Below are positions 1 to 6,415 of a stretch of 10,297 nucleotides of DNA, piece after piece. Location of the stretch: assembly GCA_051003795.1 (NCBI GenBank), contig JBPCKZ010000077.1, positions 1-10,297 on the forward strand, in the 5' to 3' direction. Made by a program: the position numbers and the translations under genes. This DNA comes from JALYXS01 sp051003795 (lineage in GTDB: Bacteria > Acidobacteriota > Terriglobia > Bryobacterales > Bryobacteraceae). Under the pieces are notes generated by a model that was not told where the DNA came from, made no database searches, and saw nothing but the letters and a program-made list of their open reading frames with translations. Numbering within the stretch: the first letter of the stretch is position 1; every line of letters begins with the position of its first letter.

Positions 1-441
1 CCACGGAACGACCTGCGGCCGCTCTATCAGTATTTGCCGCCCATCGCCGCGCCCGGCACGCCGCCCGGTCCGCTCGCGGACTTACTGCGGCTCAATACGG
101 GAGTTCCCCCCACGCCACAAGCCACCCGAAGCCGCCTGGGATTGGTCGGAATCGGGCCGCGCCGCGATCCGGCGGGTTATCCCAATGGGCGTCGCGTGAC
201 CGACGACGTTACCGACATCCAGGTGCGTTTGACGGCTGGCGTGTTCAATCCGTTGTTCAATAGACCTCCGAACAACCTGCTCGGCGACGGCGTGAACGTT
301 AATGACACCCCACAATTTGAAACTTTCCCCTACGTGTGGTTTGCCCACGATGGGCGGAACAGCCGTCACCTGGATCCGGGTGAGCCTGGGTGCACCATGG
401 GCGGGGGCGCTCCCTGTCCACCTCCAGACAGCCAACCCTGA
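1..441 (+). CDS. DUF4331 family protein, C-terminal part (5' end outside window)
   Basis: The reading frame is open from the first base and ends at TGA 439-441, so only the last 146 residues are present. The fragment shows the C-terminal signature of DUF4331 proteins: a segment like LRLNTGVPPTP, then YPNGRRVTDDVTDI, then LGDGVNVNDTPQFETFPYVW. DUF4331 proteins are usually exported and of unknown function; in many bacteria they sit beside a TPR protein, as here. The tail after FPYVWFAHDG is rich in Gly, Pro and Cys and looks unstructured. The first internal ATG (34) is not the start, because conserved residues continue upstream of it. The family call rests on remembered motifs rather than a search, but several match in order. 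Its molecular role cannot be stated. Confidence 0.8.
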   Translation, partial: PRNDLRPLYQYLPPIAAPGTPPGPLADLLRLNTGVPPTPQATRSRLGLVGIGPRRDPAGYPNGRRVTDDVTDIQVRLTAGVFNPLFNRPPNNLLGDGVNVNDTPQFETFPYVWFAHDGRNSRHLDPGEPGCTMGGGAPCPPPDSQP

Positions 442-488
442 GCCCCCGCGGCCGTGTCGCTAAACATGCCACACGGTCGCAACTTTCC

Positions 489-512
489 CGATTCCGATCC
501 CGATTCCGATTC
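489..512 (+). repeat. Four tandem CGATTC-type hexamers before the TPR start codon
   Basis: The units CGATTC, CGATCC, CGATTC and CGATTC follow one another without a gap; the same stretch can be read as a perfect 12-bp duplication (CCCGATTCCGAT at 487-498 and 499-510). The array ends 6 bases before the ATG at 519, so it fills the place where a Shine-Dalgarno sequence would lie. No good SD is visible there. It may be a slippage-prone microsatellite that alters spacing or leader structure, but no function is shown. Confidence 0.7.
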
Positions 513-518
513 CGAAGA

Positions 519-1802
519 ATGAACCCGAAAATGTTTCGTCCCCCGATTATCATTACGCTGCTCTGGGCAATTGCCGTTTCCGCCCAAAGCCCCGTGGCCC
601 CTCTTACCCCGATCCAGCAAAGCATCGCGGCGGCGGAAGCGGCTATTCGCAAAAGTCCTAAGAATTTCGAAGGCTACAACGATTTGGCTCTCGCATTTGT
701 TCACCGGGCCCGCGAGGCTTCGGATCCAAAATATTACCGTCAGGCGGAAGAGGCGCTCGGGAATTCGTTACGCCTGGAGCCGGAAAATTTTGCCGGCCAG
801 AAGATTCGGGCCCGGATCCTTATGGGACGGCACGAATTCGTTCCGGCTTTGGAGTTGGCAAAGGCTCTCAACCGGCGCGTGCCCGACGATATTCCAGTTT
901 ATGGACTGGTCGCCGATGCCGCTATCGAGTTGGGCGATTATCGGGAAGCCGAAGACGCGGCGCAATGGATGCTGAAGCTGCGGCCCCCGAGTCCGATCAG
1001 CCTCATGCCCGCGGCGCGATTGCGGGAACTGTTCGGCGATGTCGAGGGGGCCGTGGAGTTCCTGAACTCCGCGCTGCGCATGACCAGTCCGCAGGAAGTC
1101 GAGGAGCGCGCCTATATTTCGGTGTGGATTGCCCGCCTCACGCTCGCTACCGGAAAGGCGGAGGCGGCCGGGAAGTGGCTACAACAGGCGCTCGCGCTCG
1201 TCCCGGAATACCATCCGGCGCAAATGGGTCTGGCAAGGGTCTTCTCCGCCCAGCACCGGCATGCCGAGGCGATCGACATTTGGCGCCGGGAGTGCCAAGC
1301 CGTACCTCATCCGCGAACCTATTACGAGTTCGCGGAAGCTCTCGATCAGGCCGGCCGCGGTGAAGAAGCCGCCCGCGCCTACGCCGAATTCGAAGCAAAG
1401 GCGCGCAGCCGGACAGGAAGCGCCGACAACGCCAATCGCGAGCTGGTCTTTTACTACGCCGGTCGCGGCGCGAAGCCGGCGGAAGCCCTTCGCCTGGCGG
1501 CGCAGGAGATCTCGCGGCGTCACGACGTCTACACGCGCGATGCGTACGCGTGGGCGCTCCACGCGAATGCCGAATACGGCGACGCCCGTCGGCAGATTGA
1601 AGCGGCTCTCGCCATCGGCATACGCGATTCGGCGTTATTTTATCGCGCGGGAGCTATCTTTTCCGAACTGCATCAAACGGCGGAGGCGGCACGCTACTGG
1701 CAACAATCGCTTGACGTCAACCCGCTCTCGGTCCCCGCACGCGTAGCGCTGGCGAGCGTTGCACCGACGAGCGATGTCTCACGGTACGAAACGAAACAGT
1801 AA
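519..1802 (+). CDS. Secreted tetratricopeptide repeat protein
   Basis: A 427-residue protein with an export signal: short basic start, hydrophobic core IIITLLWAIAV (about 10-20) and a probable cleavage site near VSA-QS (20-23). The rest is almost all alpha-helical TPR-like units, with typical Ala/Gly/Leu/Tyr spacing, for example around 72-90 (YYRQAEEALGNSLRLEPEN), 138-156, 204-230, 246-262, 268-292, 340-364 and 374-401. TPR solenoids bind protein partners, and no catalytic domain is visible. The ATG at 519 is chosen because it gives the signal peptide; ATG 531 is an alternative in the same frame. The frame is open back to 390, but that extension overlaps the DUF4331 gene and encodes Arg-rich non-signal sequence. 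The gene follows the DUF4331 gene by 77 bp on the same strand, so the pair probably forms one unit. The 3' end overlaps the convergent gene by 24 bp. Confidence 0.85.
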   Translation: MNPKMFRPPIIITLLWAIAVSAQSPVAPLTPIQQSIAAAEAAIRKSPKNFEGYNDLALAFVHRAREASDPKYYRQAEEALGNSLRLEPENFAGQKIRARILMGRHEFVPALELAKALNRRVPDDIPVYGLVADAAIELGDYREAEDAAQWMLKLRPPSPISLMPAARLRELFGDVEGAVEFLNSALRMTSPQEVEERAYISVWIARLTLATGKAEAAGKWLQQALALVPEYHPAQMGLARVFSAQHRHAEAIDIWRRECQAVPHPRTYYEFAEALDQAGRGEEAARAYAEFEAKARSRTGSADNANRELVFYYAGRGAKPAEALRLAAQEISRRHDVYTRDAYAWALHANAEYGDARRQIEAALAIGIRDSALFYRAGAIFSELHQTAEAARYWQQSLDVNPLSVPARVALASVAPTSDVSRYETKQ

Positions 1803-2675
1803 ATCGCGGATTTTCAGATACCATTCCGATCCCCATTCATCGGGAAAGATGGGATTCTTGCTCCAGTCGGCGGAAATTTGCCGGCCGGCCTGCAACAGGA
1901 TGTCGAGCGACGCCGCCCGCGGATAACGCGCCGTCTCAATCGCCTTGGCGAGCGCCATATCCTGCGCGGCGTTGCGGCGAATGACGCCGCGCAGCGTGAG
2001 GGGATTGCGCCCGCGCTTCTCCGGAACGCCCGCGAGGAAATTCGCGATCGGACCCCAGGCGGCGGCATCCGAGCGGGCTTCGACGGCAGGAAGCGCGGGT
2101 GGAAGCGGCCCGCTAACGTGCGCGATCTCCGGCAGATCCGGCACGGTCGCGGCAACCACGCGCACTTCCATGGGGGCGACAATCCAACCGCCGGTCTTCA
2201 ACAGCACCTCCAGCCGGACACGCCGTACCAGCGTTTCGCGCGGGACCCAAACATCAAGCAGATAGAGGCGCGTGGTTTGATCCGGAAGCCCAAGCTCCGC
2301 ATCCGGCATCACCCCGAAGCACGGGAGCCGCGTCGGCTCAAGCGTATCGGGAATCCATCGGTCCCCTCTTTGCACGAACTGCTCCTTATATAGATCGATG
2401 CGGAATAGATCGCCTGGATTAGTAACCACATAAAGAAAATAATTCGTGGCCGGAGGGGCGGTTACGGCAATTTGAAAGGATGCATGGGCATTCCGCGCGA
2501 CGGCGGGCGAAAGAATTTCGCGCGGGTGCAAGGCGCGATCGGCGGGCAGAATATTGCCGTACGGATCGAGCCGTTCAAATTCGGAAAATACTTGCAGCGT
2601 TTGCGCATCGAGCGCGGCGCCCCCGATGAACACCCTGCTGAACAAAAGCCCGGCCAATCCGATTTTCCGACCCAT
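1779..2675 (-). CDS. Predicted secreted protein of unknown function
   Basis: A 298-residue protein that I do not recognise as a named family. The N-terminus reads MGRKIGLAGLLFSRVFIGGAALDAQ, a likely signal peptide cleaved near ALDAQ (21-25). Residues about 65-95 and 135-175 look beta-rich (for example YLLDVWVPRETLVRRVRLEV), ending in APMEVRVV. This pattern recalls the beta-sandwich domains at the front of some secreted carbohydrate-active proteins, but that is only an impression. The C-terminal third (about 200-298) is more helical and ends in a Trp-rich stretch (WSKNPIFPDEWGSEWYLKI). There is a single Cys (119) and no visible catalytic motif. ATG 2675 has AGGA only one base upstream, too close for a normal SD. 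The gene is divergent from the phosphofructokinase gene and convergent with the TPR gene. Its length, signal peptide and intact frame support a real gene. Confidence 0.75.
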   Translation of the reverse strand: MGRKIGLAGLLFSRVFIGGAALDAQTLQVFSEFERLDPYGNILPADRALHPREILSPAVARNAHASFQIAVTAPPATNYFLYVVTNPGDLFRIDLYKEQFVQRGDRWIPDTLEPTRLPCFGVMPDAELGLPDQTTRLYLLDVWVPRETLVRRVRLEVLLKTGGWIVAPMEVRVVAATVPDLPEIAHVSGPLPPALPAVEARSDAAAWGPIANFLAGVPEKRGRNPLTLRGVIRRNAAQDMALAKAIETARYPRAASLDILLQAGRQISADWSKNPIFPDEWGSEWYLKIRDLLFRFVP

Positions 2676-2679
2676 GTCC

Positions 2680-2685
2680 TAAAAT
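2680..2685 (+). promoter_or_regulatory. Possible -10 box (TAAAAT) for the PFK-methyltransferase unit
   Basis: TAAAAT lies 28 bases before the PFK start codon in a 38-bp spacer between divergent start codons, and matches the sigma-70 -10 consensus at five of six positions. No convincing -35 element is found 16-18 bp upstream, so the call is weak. On the opposite strand the overlapping TATTTT (2686-2681) could serve the secreted-protein gene. It would put transcription start almost at that gene's ATG, giving a nearly leaderless message. Confidence 0.3.
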
Positions 2686-2702
2686 AGAACGTCATGGGCA
2701 AT

Positions 2703-2708
2703 GGAGAG
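2703..2708 (+). promoter_or_regulatory. Shine-Dalgarno sequence GGAGAG for PFK
   Basis: GGAGAG sits five bases before ATG 2714. It fixes this start over the nearby ATGs at 2694 and 2701, which are in other frames. It is the clearest ribosome-binding site in the window. Confidence 0.65.
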
Positions 2709-2713
2709 CGACA

Positions 2714-3898
2714 ATGCCGGTAAAGCGCATCGGAATACTCACGGGCGGAGGCGACGTTCCGGGCCTCAATTCCGTAATCAAGACGGTGGTCTACCGCAGC
2801 AAGGAGATCGACTGCGAGGTCATCGGTATCCGGCGTGGATGGGAAGGTCTCACGCACGTGAATTTCGACGATCCGGCAAGCGTCAGCCGGTACGTCCAGC
2901 CGCTGAATCGCGAAAACACCCGGACCATCGATCGCACGGGCGGAACCTATCTGCACAGTTCGCGCACCAATCCGACCAGGATGAAGAACGTGCCCGAGTT
3001 CCTGGCCGGCGCAACCTTCGAGCAATCGCAAAAGACGAAGGACGGCGTGACCTCCACCGTTTACGACATGACGCCGCGGGTGTTGAAGAATATCGAAACG
3101 CTGAATCTCGATTACCTGGTGGCGATCGGCGGCGACGATACGCTAAGCTACGCGGCGCATCTCGATAAGCTCGGCGTGAAGGTTATCGCGATTCCGAAGA
3201 CGATGGATAACGACGTGCGGAACACCGAGTATTGCATCGGATTTTCAACGGCCATCACGCGCGCCACCGAAGCCATCGAACGGCAGCGCACGACCGTCGG
3301 CTCGCACGAGCGAATCGGAATTTTCCGCATCTTCGGGCGCGATGCCGGCTACACCGCGCTCTATACCGCATACGTCACCTCGATGCGCTGTTGCATTCCG
3401 GAGTATAAGTTCGATCTCGCGAAGTTGATCGAACTGCTGATGACCGATAAGCGCACGACGCCGAGCAACTACGCGCTGATCGTGCTTTCCGAGGGCGCCG
3501 AATGGCGGGGCTATCAAGTCCGCGAAATCGGCGAGCCCGACGCCTTCGGGCATCGCAAGAAGGCCAACGTGGGCGAGGATTTGAGCGACGAAATCAAGAA
3601 AGTCACCGGCGACGAGACCATCGTCAGCGATCTCACTTACGACTTGCGCAGCGGCAATCCCGACTTTGTGGACAAGTTGGTGGCGTCGACGTTCGCGGGC
3701 ATGGCCGTCGATTGCATCGAGCACGGCAGGCACGGCCTGATGATGGCGCTCTCGGGCGGATGCTATGCGGCGCAGCCAATTCCAGACCCGAAACTCGGGC
3801 CCCGCCGCGTGGATTTAACGACGATGTATAACACCGATCGCTATCGCCCTAGCTATGCAAGCAAAATGGGATTGCCGATCTTCCTGACTCGCGCGTGA
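2714..3898 (+). CDS. pfp: 6-phosphofructokinase, probably diphosphate (PPi)-dependent
   Basis: A 394-residue phosphofructokinase, full length for this group. It phosphorylates fructose 6-phosphate to fructose 1,6-bisphosphate in the cytoplasm (glycolysis; reversible if PPi is the donor). Visible motifs: N-terminal phosphate-binding loop TGGGDVPGLN (10-19); GGDDT (139-143); PKTMDND (161-167), with D165 at the catalytic-base position; and FGRDAG (207-212), with R209 at a sugar-phosphate-binding position. In ATP enzymes such as E. coli PfkA the second and third motifs read GGDGS and PGTIDND. The Asp (D142) and Lys (K162) here, in place of the two Gly residues, are the established markers of PPi-dependent enzymes (EC 2.7.1.90). 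An annotation as plain ATP-dependent PfkA would therefore probably be wrong, although donor preference needs an assay. Start ATG 2714 has a good SD. The stop overlaps the methyltransferase start. Confidence 0.93.
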   Translation: MPVKRIGILTGGGDVPGLNSVIKTVVYRSKEIDCEVIGIRRGWEGLTHVNFDDPASVSRYVQPLNRENTRTIDRTGGTYLHSSRTNPTRMKNVPEFLAGATFEQSQKTKDGVTSTVYDMTPRVLKNIETLNLDYLVAIGGDDTLSYAAHLDKLGVKVIAIPKTMDNDVRNTEYCIGFSTAITRATEAIERQRTTVGSHERIGIFRIFGRDAGYTALYTAYVTSMRCCIPEYKFDLAKLIELLMTDKRTTPSNYALIVLSEGAEWRGYQVREIGEPDAFGHRKKANVGEDLSDEIKKVTGDETIVSDLTYDLRSGNPDFVDKLVASTFAGMAVDCIEHGRHGLMMALSGGCYAAQPIPDPKLGPRRVDLTTMYNTDRYRPSYASKMGLPIFLTRA

Positions 3899-4527
3899 AC
3901 CTCTTCGGCCGGCGTAAACCGGAGCTCACGCCCGAGCTGAAAGATGAAATCCGGCGGTCGTTCGACGAAGCGTCGCGCGACGACGAACATTTCCCGGCGA
4001 CGATCGATCCGCGCATTTCTCACGTCCAATTGATTCTGGAATTCTTCGGGGACCTCTCGGGCAAACGCGTGCTCGATGCGGGTTGCGGTAAAGGGCGCTT
4101 CGCCAAAGTGTTGTTCGAGAAGTATCCGGCAGCCGAGATCTGGGGGCTGGATATTTCCCAAGAGATGCTGAAACACGTCGCGCCGGGGATTCACACCCGC
4201 GCGGGTTCGATGACGGAGTTGCCCTTTCCCGACGGCCGCTTCGATTGCGCGTACGCGACCGAGTCGCTGGAGCATGCGGTCGAAATCGACGTGGCCGTGC
4301 ACGAGATCTGCAGGGTGGTGAAACCCGAGGGAAGGATCGCGATCATCGACAAGAACGCCGAGCACTTTGGGAAACTGAAAACGCCGGCGTGGGAGAAATG
4401 GTTTCGCCGCGAGGAGTTGGAAAAGCTGCTTCGCCGCGATTGCCGCAAGGTGGAGAGCCGGTTTATTTCCTATTGGGAAGACGTGGAACCGGACGGAATG
4501 TTTCTAGCTTGGCTCGCGCAACGATAA
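3895..4527 (+). CDS. Class I SAM-dependent methyltransferase
   Basis: A 210-residue protein with a methyltransferase type 11-like Rossmann fold. SAM-binding motif I is VLDAGCGKG (59-67). The acidic residue after strand 2, which holds the ribose hydroxyls, is D86 in WGLDIS. The segment ELPFPDGRFDCAYATESLEH (108-127) covers motif II and the usual substrate-side loop, and the post-motif strand region is RVVKPEGRIAIIDKN (140-154). The substrate (small molecule, quinone, lipid or other) cannot be told. The start is GTG 3895, whose last two bases lie in the TGA of the PFK gene (GTGA overlap). There is no SD before it, so translation probably depends on ribosomes finishing PFK. No metabolic link between the two products is evident. 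The gene ends 11 bp from the convergent membrane-protein gene, and no clear terminator is seen between them. Confidence 0.88.
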   Translation: MNLFGRRKPELTPELKDEIRRSFDEASRDDEHFPATIDPRISHVQLILEFFGDLSGKRVLDAGCGKGRFAKVLFEKYPAAEIWGLDISQEMLKHVAPGIHTRAGSMTELPFPDGRFDCAYATESLEHAVEIDVAVHEICRVVKPEGRIAIIDKNAEHFGKLKTPAWEKWFRREELEKLLRRDCRKVESRFISYWEDVEPDGMFLAWLAQR

Positions 4528-4538
4528 GATCGACCGGA

Positions 4539-6404
4539 TTATTCCCTCGATAAGATTACAGACTTTCCAAAAACATCCGCTTTCTTGAATTCCGGGTACA
4601 GGTTCAACCGCGGCGTGTCGCCCGCGCAATCGAGGCAGGCGATAACACAGGGTGGAGCTTCGGCCGGCTGAGGGTAGTATCGCGACGGATTAGTAACGCC
4701 GGTGTGCACGAAGCGGGTTGAGGGTCTCCGCTCGCGCACGAGCGCCATGAGCGGGTACTCCAGTTGCAGATTATTTATGTCGATTCCAACCGTATCGCAT
4801 GCGGTGCGGGCGATGCGATCGGCGGACGCCATGTACGAATGACGGTTGTTCCATGGCTGCATGTCCGCGAAATACCGGTCGTCGCGAGGCACGCGCAGGA
4901 GGCTCGCGGGTCCCTTTAGCGGCCTCACCCAGTTCTGCAGCAGCGGAAGCCGGGCGTTGTCGAGAAACAGCAAGCACAACCCGACTTGGGCGATGGTGGC
5001 CGCGAGTTTCGGCCGAAGCTCACCGGTAAACCCGCCGAAGATGCCTGCCATGGGAGCGGCAGCCACGAACAGCGGCAAGAATAGCCGCGCCTGAAATGGC
5101 TGCCATTTCAAATAGGCGCAGAAGGTCAGGAAACCGCAGAGCAGCGCGGCCAGATAGAGCGCCCTCTCTCGATCGCGTCCGCCGAGCGCTCGCCAGGCAA
5201 GCATAATCGCGACCGCCAGCAGCACCAGCAGATGCCATCGGTTCGGAGCATTCGCCTCGTGATTGGAATTCTTGGGCGGCGCGAACTTCGTCCAACGCCA
5301 CGTAGTCGCCGCATCGTTCGGACCGATGCCGATGCGCCGGTGAATGGATAGAGCGGCATCGTACACGGCACGGTTCCAACGGTCGCTTCGGGCTCCGAGC
5401 TGCTCGGAGACATTCCTCGCCGCGTTCGAAACGGTTTGTTTCCAGCCGAACGTTTCATTCCGCCAACGAAAAAAGCCGTTTGCCTGAGCTGAGTCGAAAC
5501 CCATGATCGAACCGCTGAGGGCATGGTTCCGGACAAACTGCGGCGCATTGATGGCCAGGCCGCACGCGATCGCCGCGGCGGACGTAGCGGCAGCGCGCCA
5601 GGGTGACGGTCGCGATGCGGGCCGCCATCGCGGGATCAAAACGGCGCAGATCGGCCACGGCAGAAAAAGGTAAGCCGTCGCCTTCGTCAATAACGCCAAA
5701 CCTACTGCCGCGCCCAGGAACAGAGCGTCGACCATGCTGGATGTGGCCGCGAAACGGATCGCGAAGCAGACCGCGATCGCCATCCACCTCGCCAGCACGT
5801 AGTCGTTTTTAGCCCCGGAACTGGCGAGGATGCCGGATGGCAGCGTGGCGCAAAAAAGCGCGGCGATTGCCTGGCCTCGCGCGTTGGCGCCAAATAGCGC
5901 CGCGGCAAGCGAAACCGCGACGATGCCGGCCGCCGATGCGAACCACTGAACGAGGTTGACCAGATAGTCGCCGCCCGCGAGCACATAAAGGTGCAGCATG
6001 GCGTATTCCGCAAATGGTTGGAGCATGATCTGGGCCAGGTACGGCGTGGGGAAGAAGCGCACGCTCGATTGCTCGGCCCAGTAAACGACGCGGGGCATGT
6101 GATACGCCATGGCATCGGCGCTGTTTGGGGGGCTCAGGATGGCAATAGCCGCGGTGGTGGCCACAATAAGGACACAGGCGGCCGCGCAGAGCAGGATCAC
6201 CGGGTCGGGCCACGCTAAATGGATGCGCGATGCGCGGATTCGAGAGGCGCGCCGGCGTAGCGCCACGGCGCCGCAAACGGCAACGGCCACCCAGGCGATC
6301 GTGAGCGGCTTGCGCCGAATACTTTCAAAAGCGCCGAGTAATTCGGTCAATAAGAAGAGGACAGTCCCGAGGACCGTCACCAGCCGGAGAATGCGCTCTC
6401 TCAA
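4539..6404 (-). CDS. Polytopic GT-C glycosyltransferase-like membrane protein (GT39/ArnT-like)
   Basis: A 621-residue integral membrane protein. Hydrophobic segments lie at about 7-24, 34-49, 68-90, 133-145, 154-172, 176-195, 205-220, 226-257, 270-286, 390-405, 415-430, 440-457 and 466-481, followed by a soluble C-terminal tail (about 485-621). The first large loop has PPNSADAMAYHMPRVVYW (92-109); its Asp-plus-Tyr/His pattern matches the catalytic loop of GT-C enzymes that take sugars from polyprenyl-phosphate donors. YLKWQPFQARLFLPLF (431-446) is also typical of this group. It probably transfers a sugar to an envelope acceptor across the membrane; donor and acceptor are unknown. Start choice is uncertain: TTG 6404 (AGAG four bases upstream, no overlap) or TTG 6419 (TTGA overlap with the preceding gene's stop). 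The frame is open back to 7160, but that stretch lies inside the GT4 gene and is not homologous-looking. It is last in a three-gene minus-strand operon. Confidence 0.83.
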   Translation of the reverse strand: MRERILRLVTVLGTVLFLLTELLGAFESIRRKPLTIAWVAVAVCGAVALRRRASRIRASRIHLAWPDPVILLCAAACVLIVATTAAIAILSPPNSADAMAYHMPRVVYWAEQSSVRFFPTPYLAQIMLQPFAEYAMLHLYVLAGGDYLVNLVQWFASAAGIVAVSLAAALFGANARGQAIAALFCATLPSGILASSGAKNDYVLARWMAIAVCFAIRFAATSSMVDALFLGAAVGLALLTKATAYLFLPWPICAVLIPRWRPASRPSPWRAAATSAAAIACGLAINAPQFVRNHALSGSIMGFDSAQANGFFRWRNETFGWKQTVSNAARNVSEQLGARSDRWNRAVYDAALSIHRRIGIGPNDAATTWRWTKFAPPKNSNHEANAPNRWHLLVLLAVAIMLAWRALGGRDRERALYLAALLCGFLTFCAYLKWQPFQARLFLPLFVAAAPMAGIFGGFTGELRPKLAATIAQVGLCLLFLDNARLPLLQNWVRPLKGPASLLRVPRDDRYFADMQPWNNRHSYMASADRIARTACDTVGIDINNLQLEYPLMALVRERRPSTRFVHTGVTNPSRYYPQPAEAPPCVIACLDCAGDTPRLNLYPEFKKADVFGKSVILSRE

Positions 6405-6415
6405 GACACTCTGCT

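Noticed and set aside
487..512. The hexamer array as a CRISPR or regulatory direct-repeat array
   Set aside because: The units are six bases with no spacers; it is a microsatellite.
390..518. Upstream extension of the TPR gene to ATG 390
   Set aside because: It overlaps the DUF4331 gene by 52 bp, encodes Arg-rich low-complexity sequence from the hexamer repeat, and would bury the clear signal peptide that begins at 519.
4528..4538. Terminator between the convergent methyltransferase and GT-C genes
   Set aside because: The gap is 11 bp, and no stem with a T-run is found in it or in the adjoining ends.
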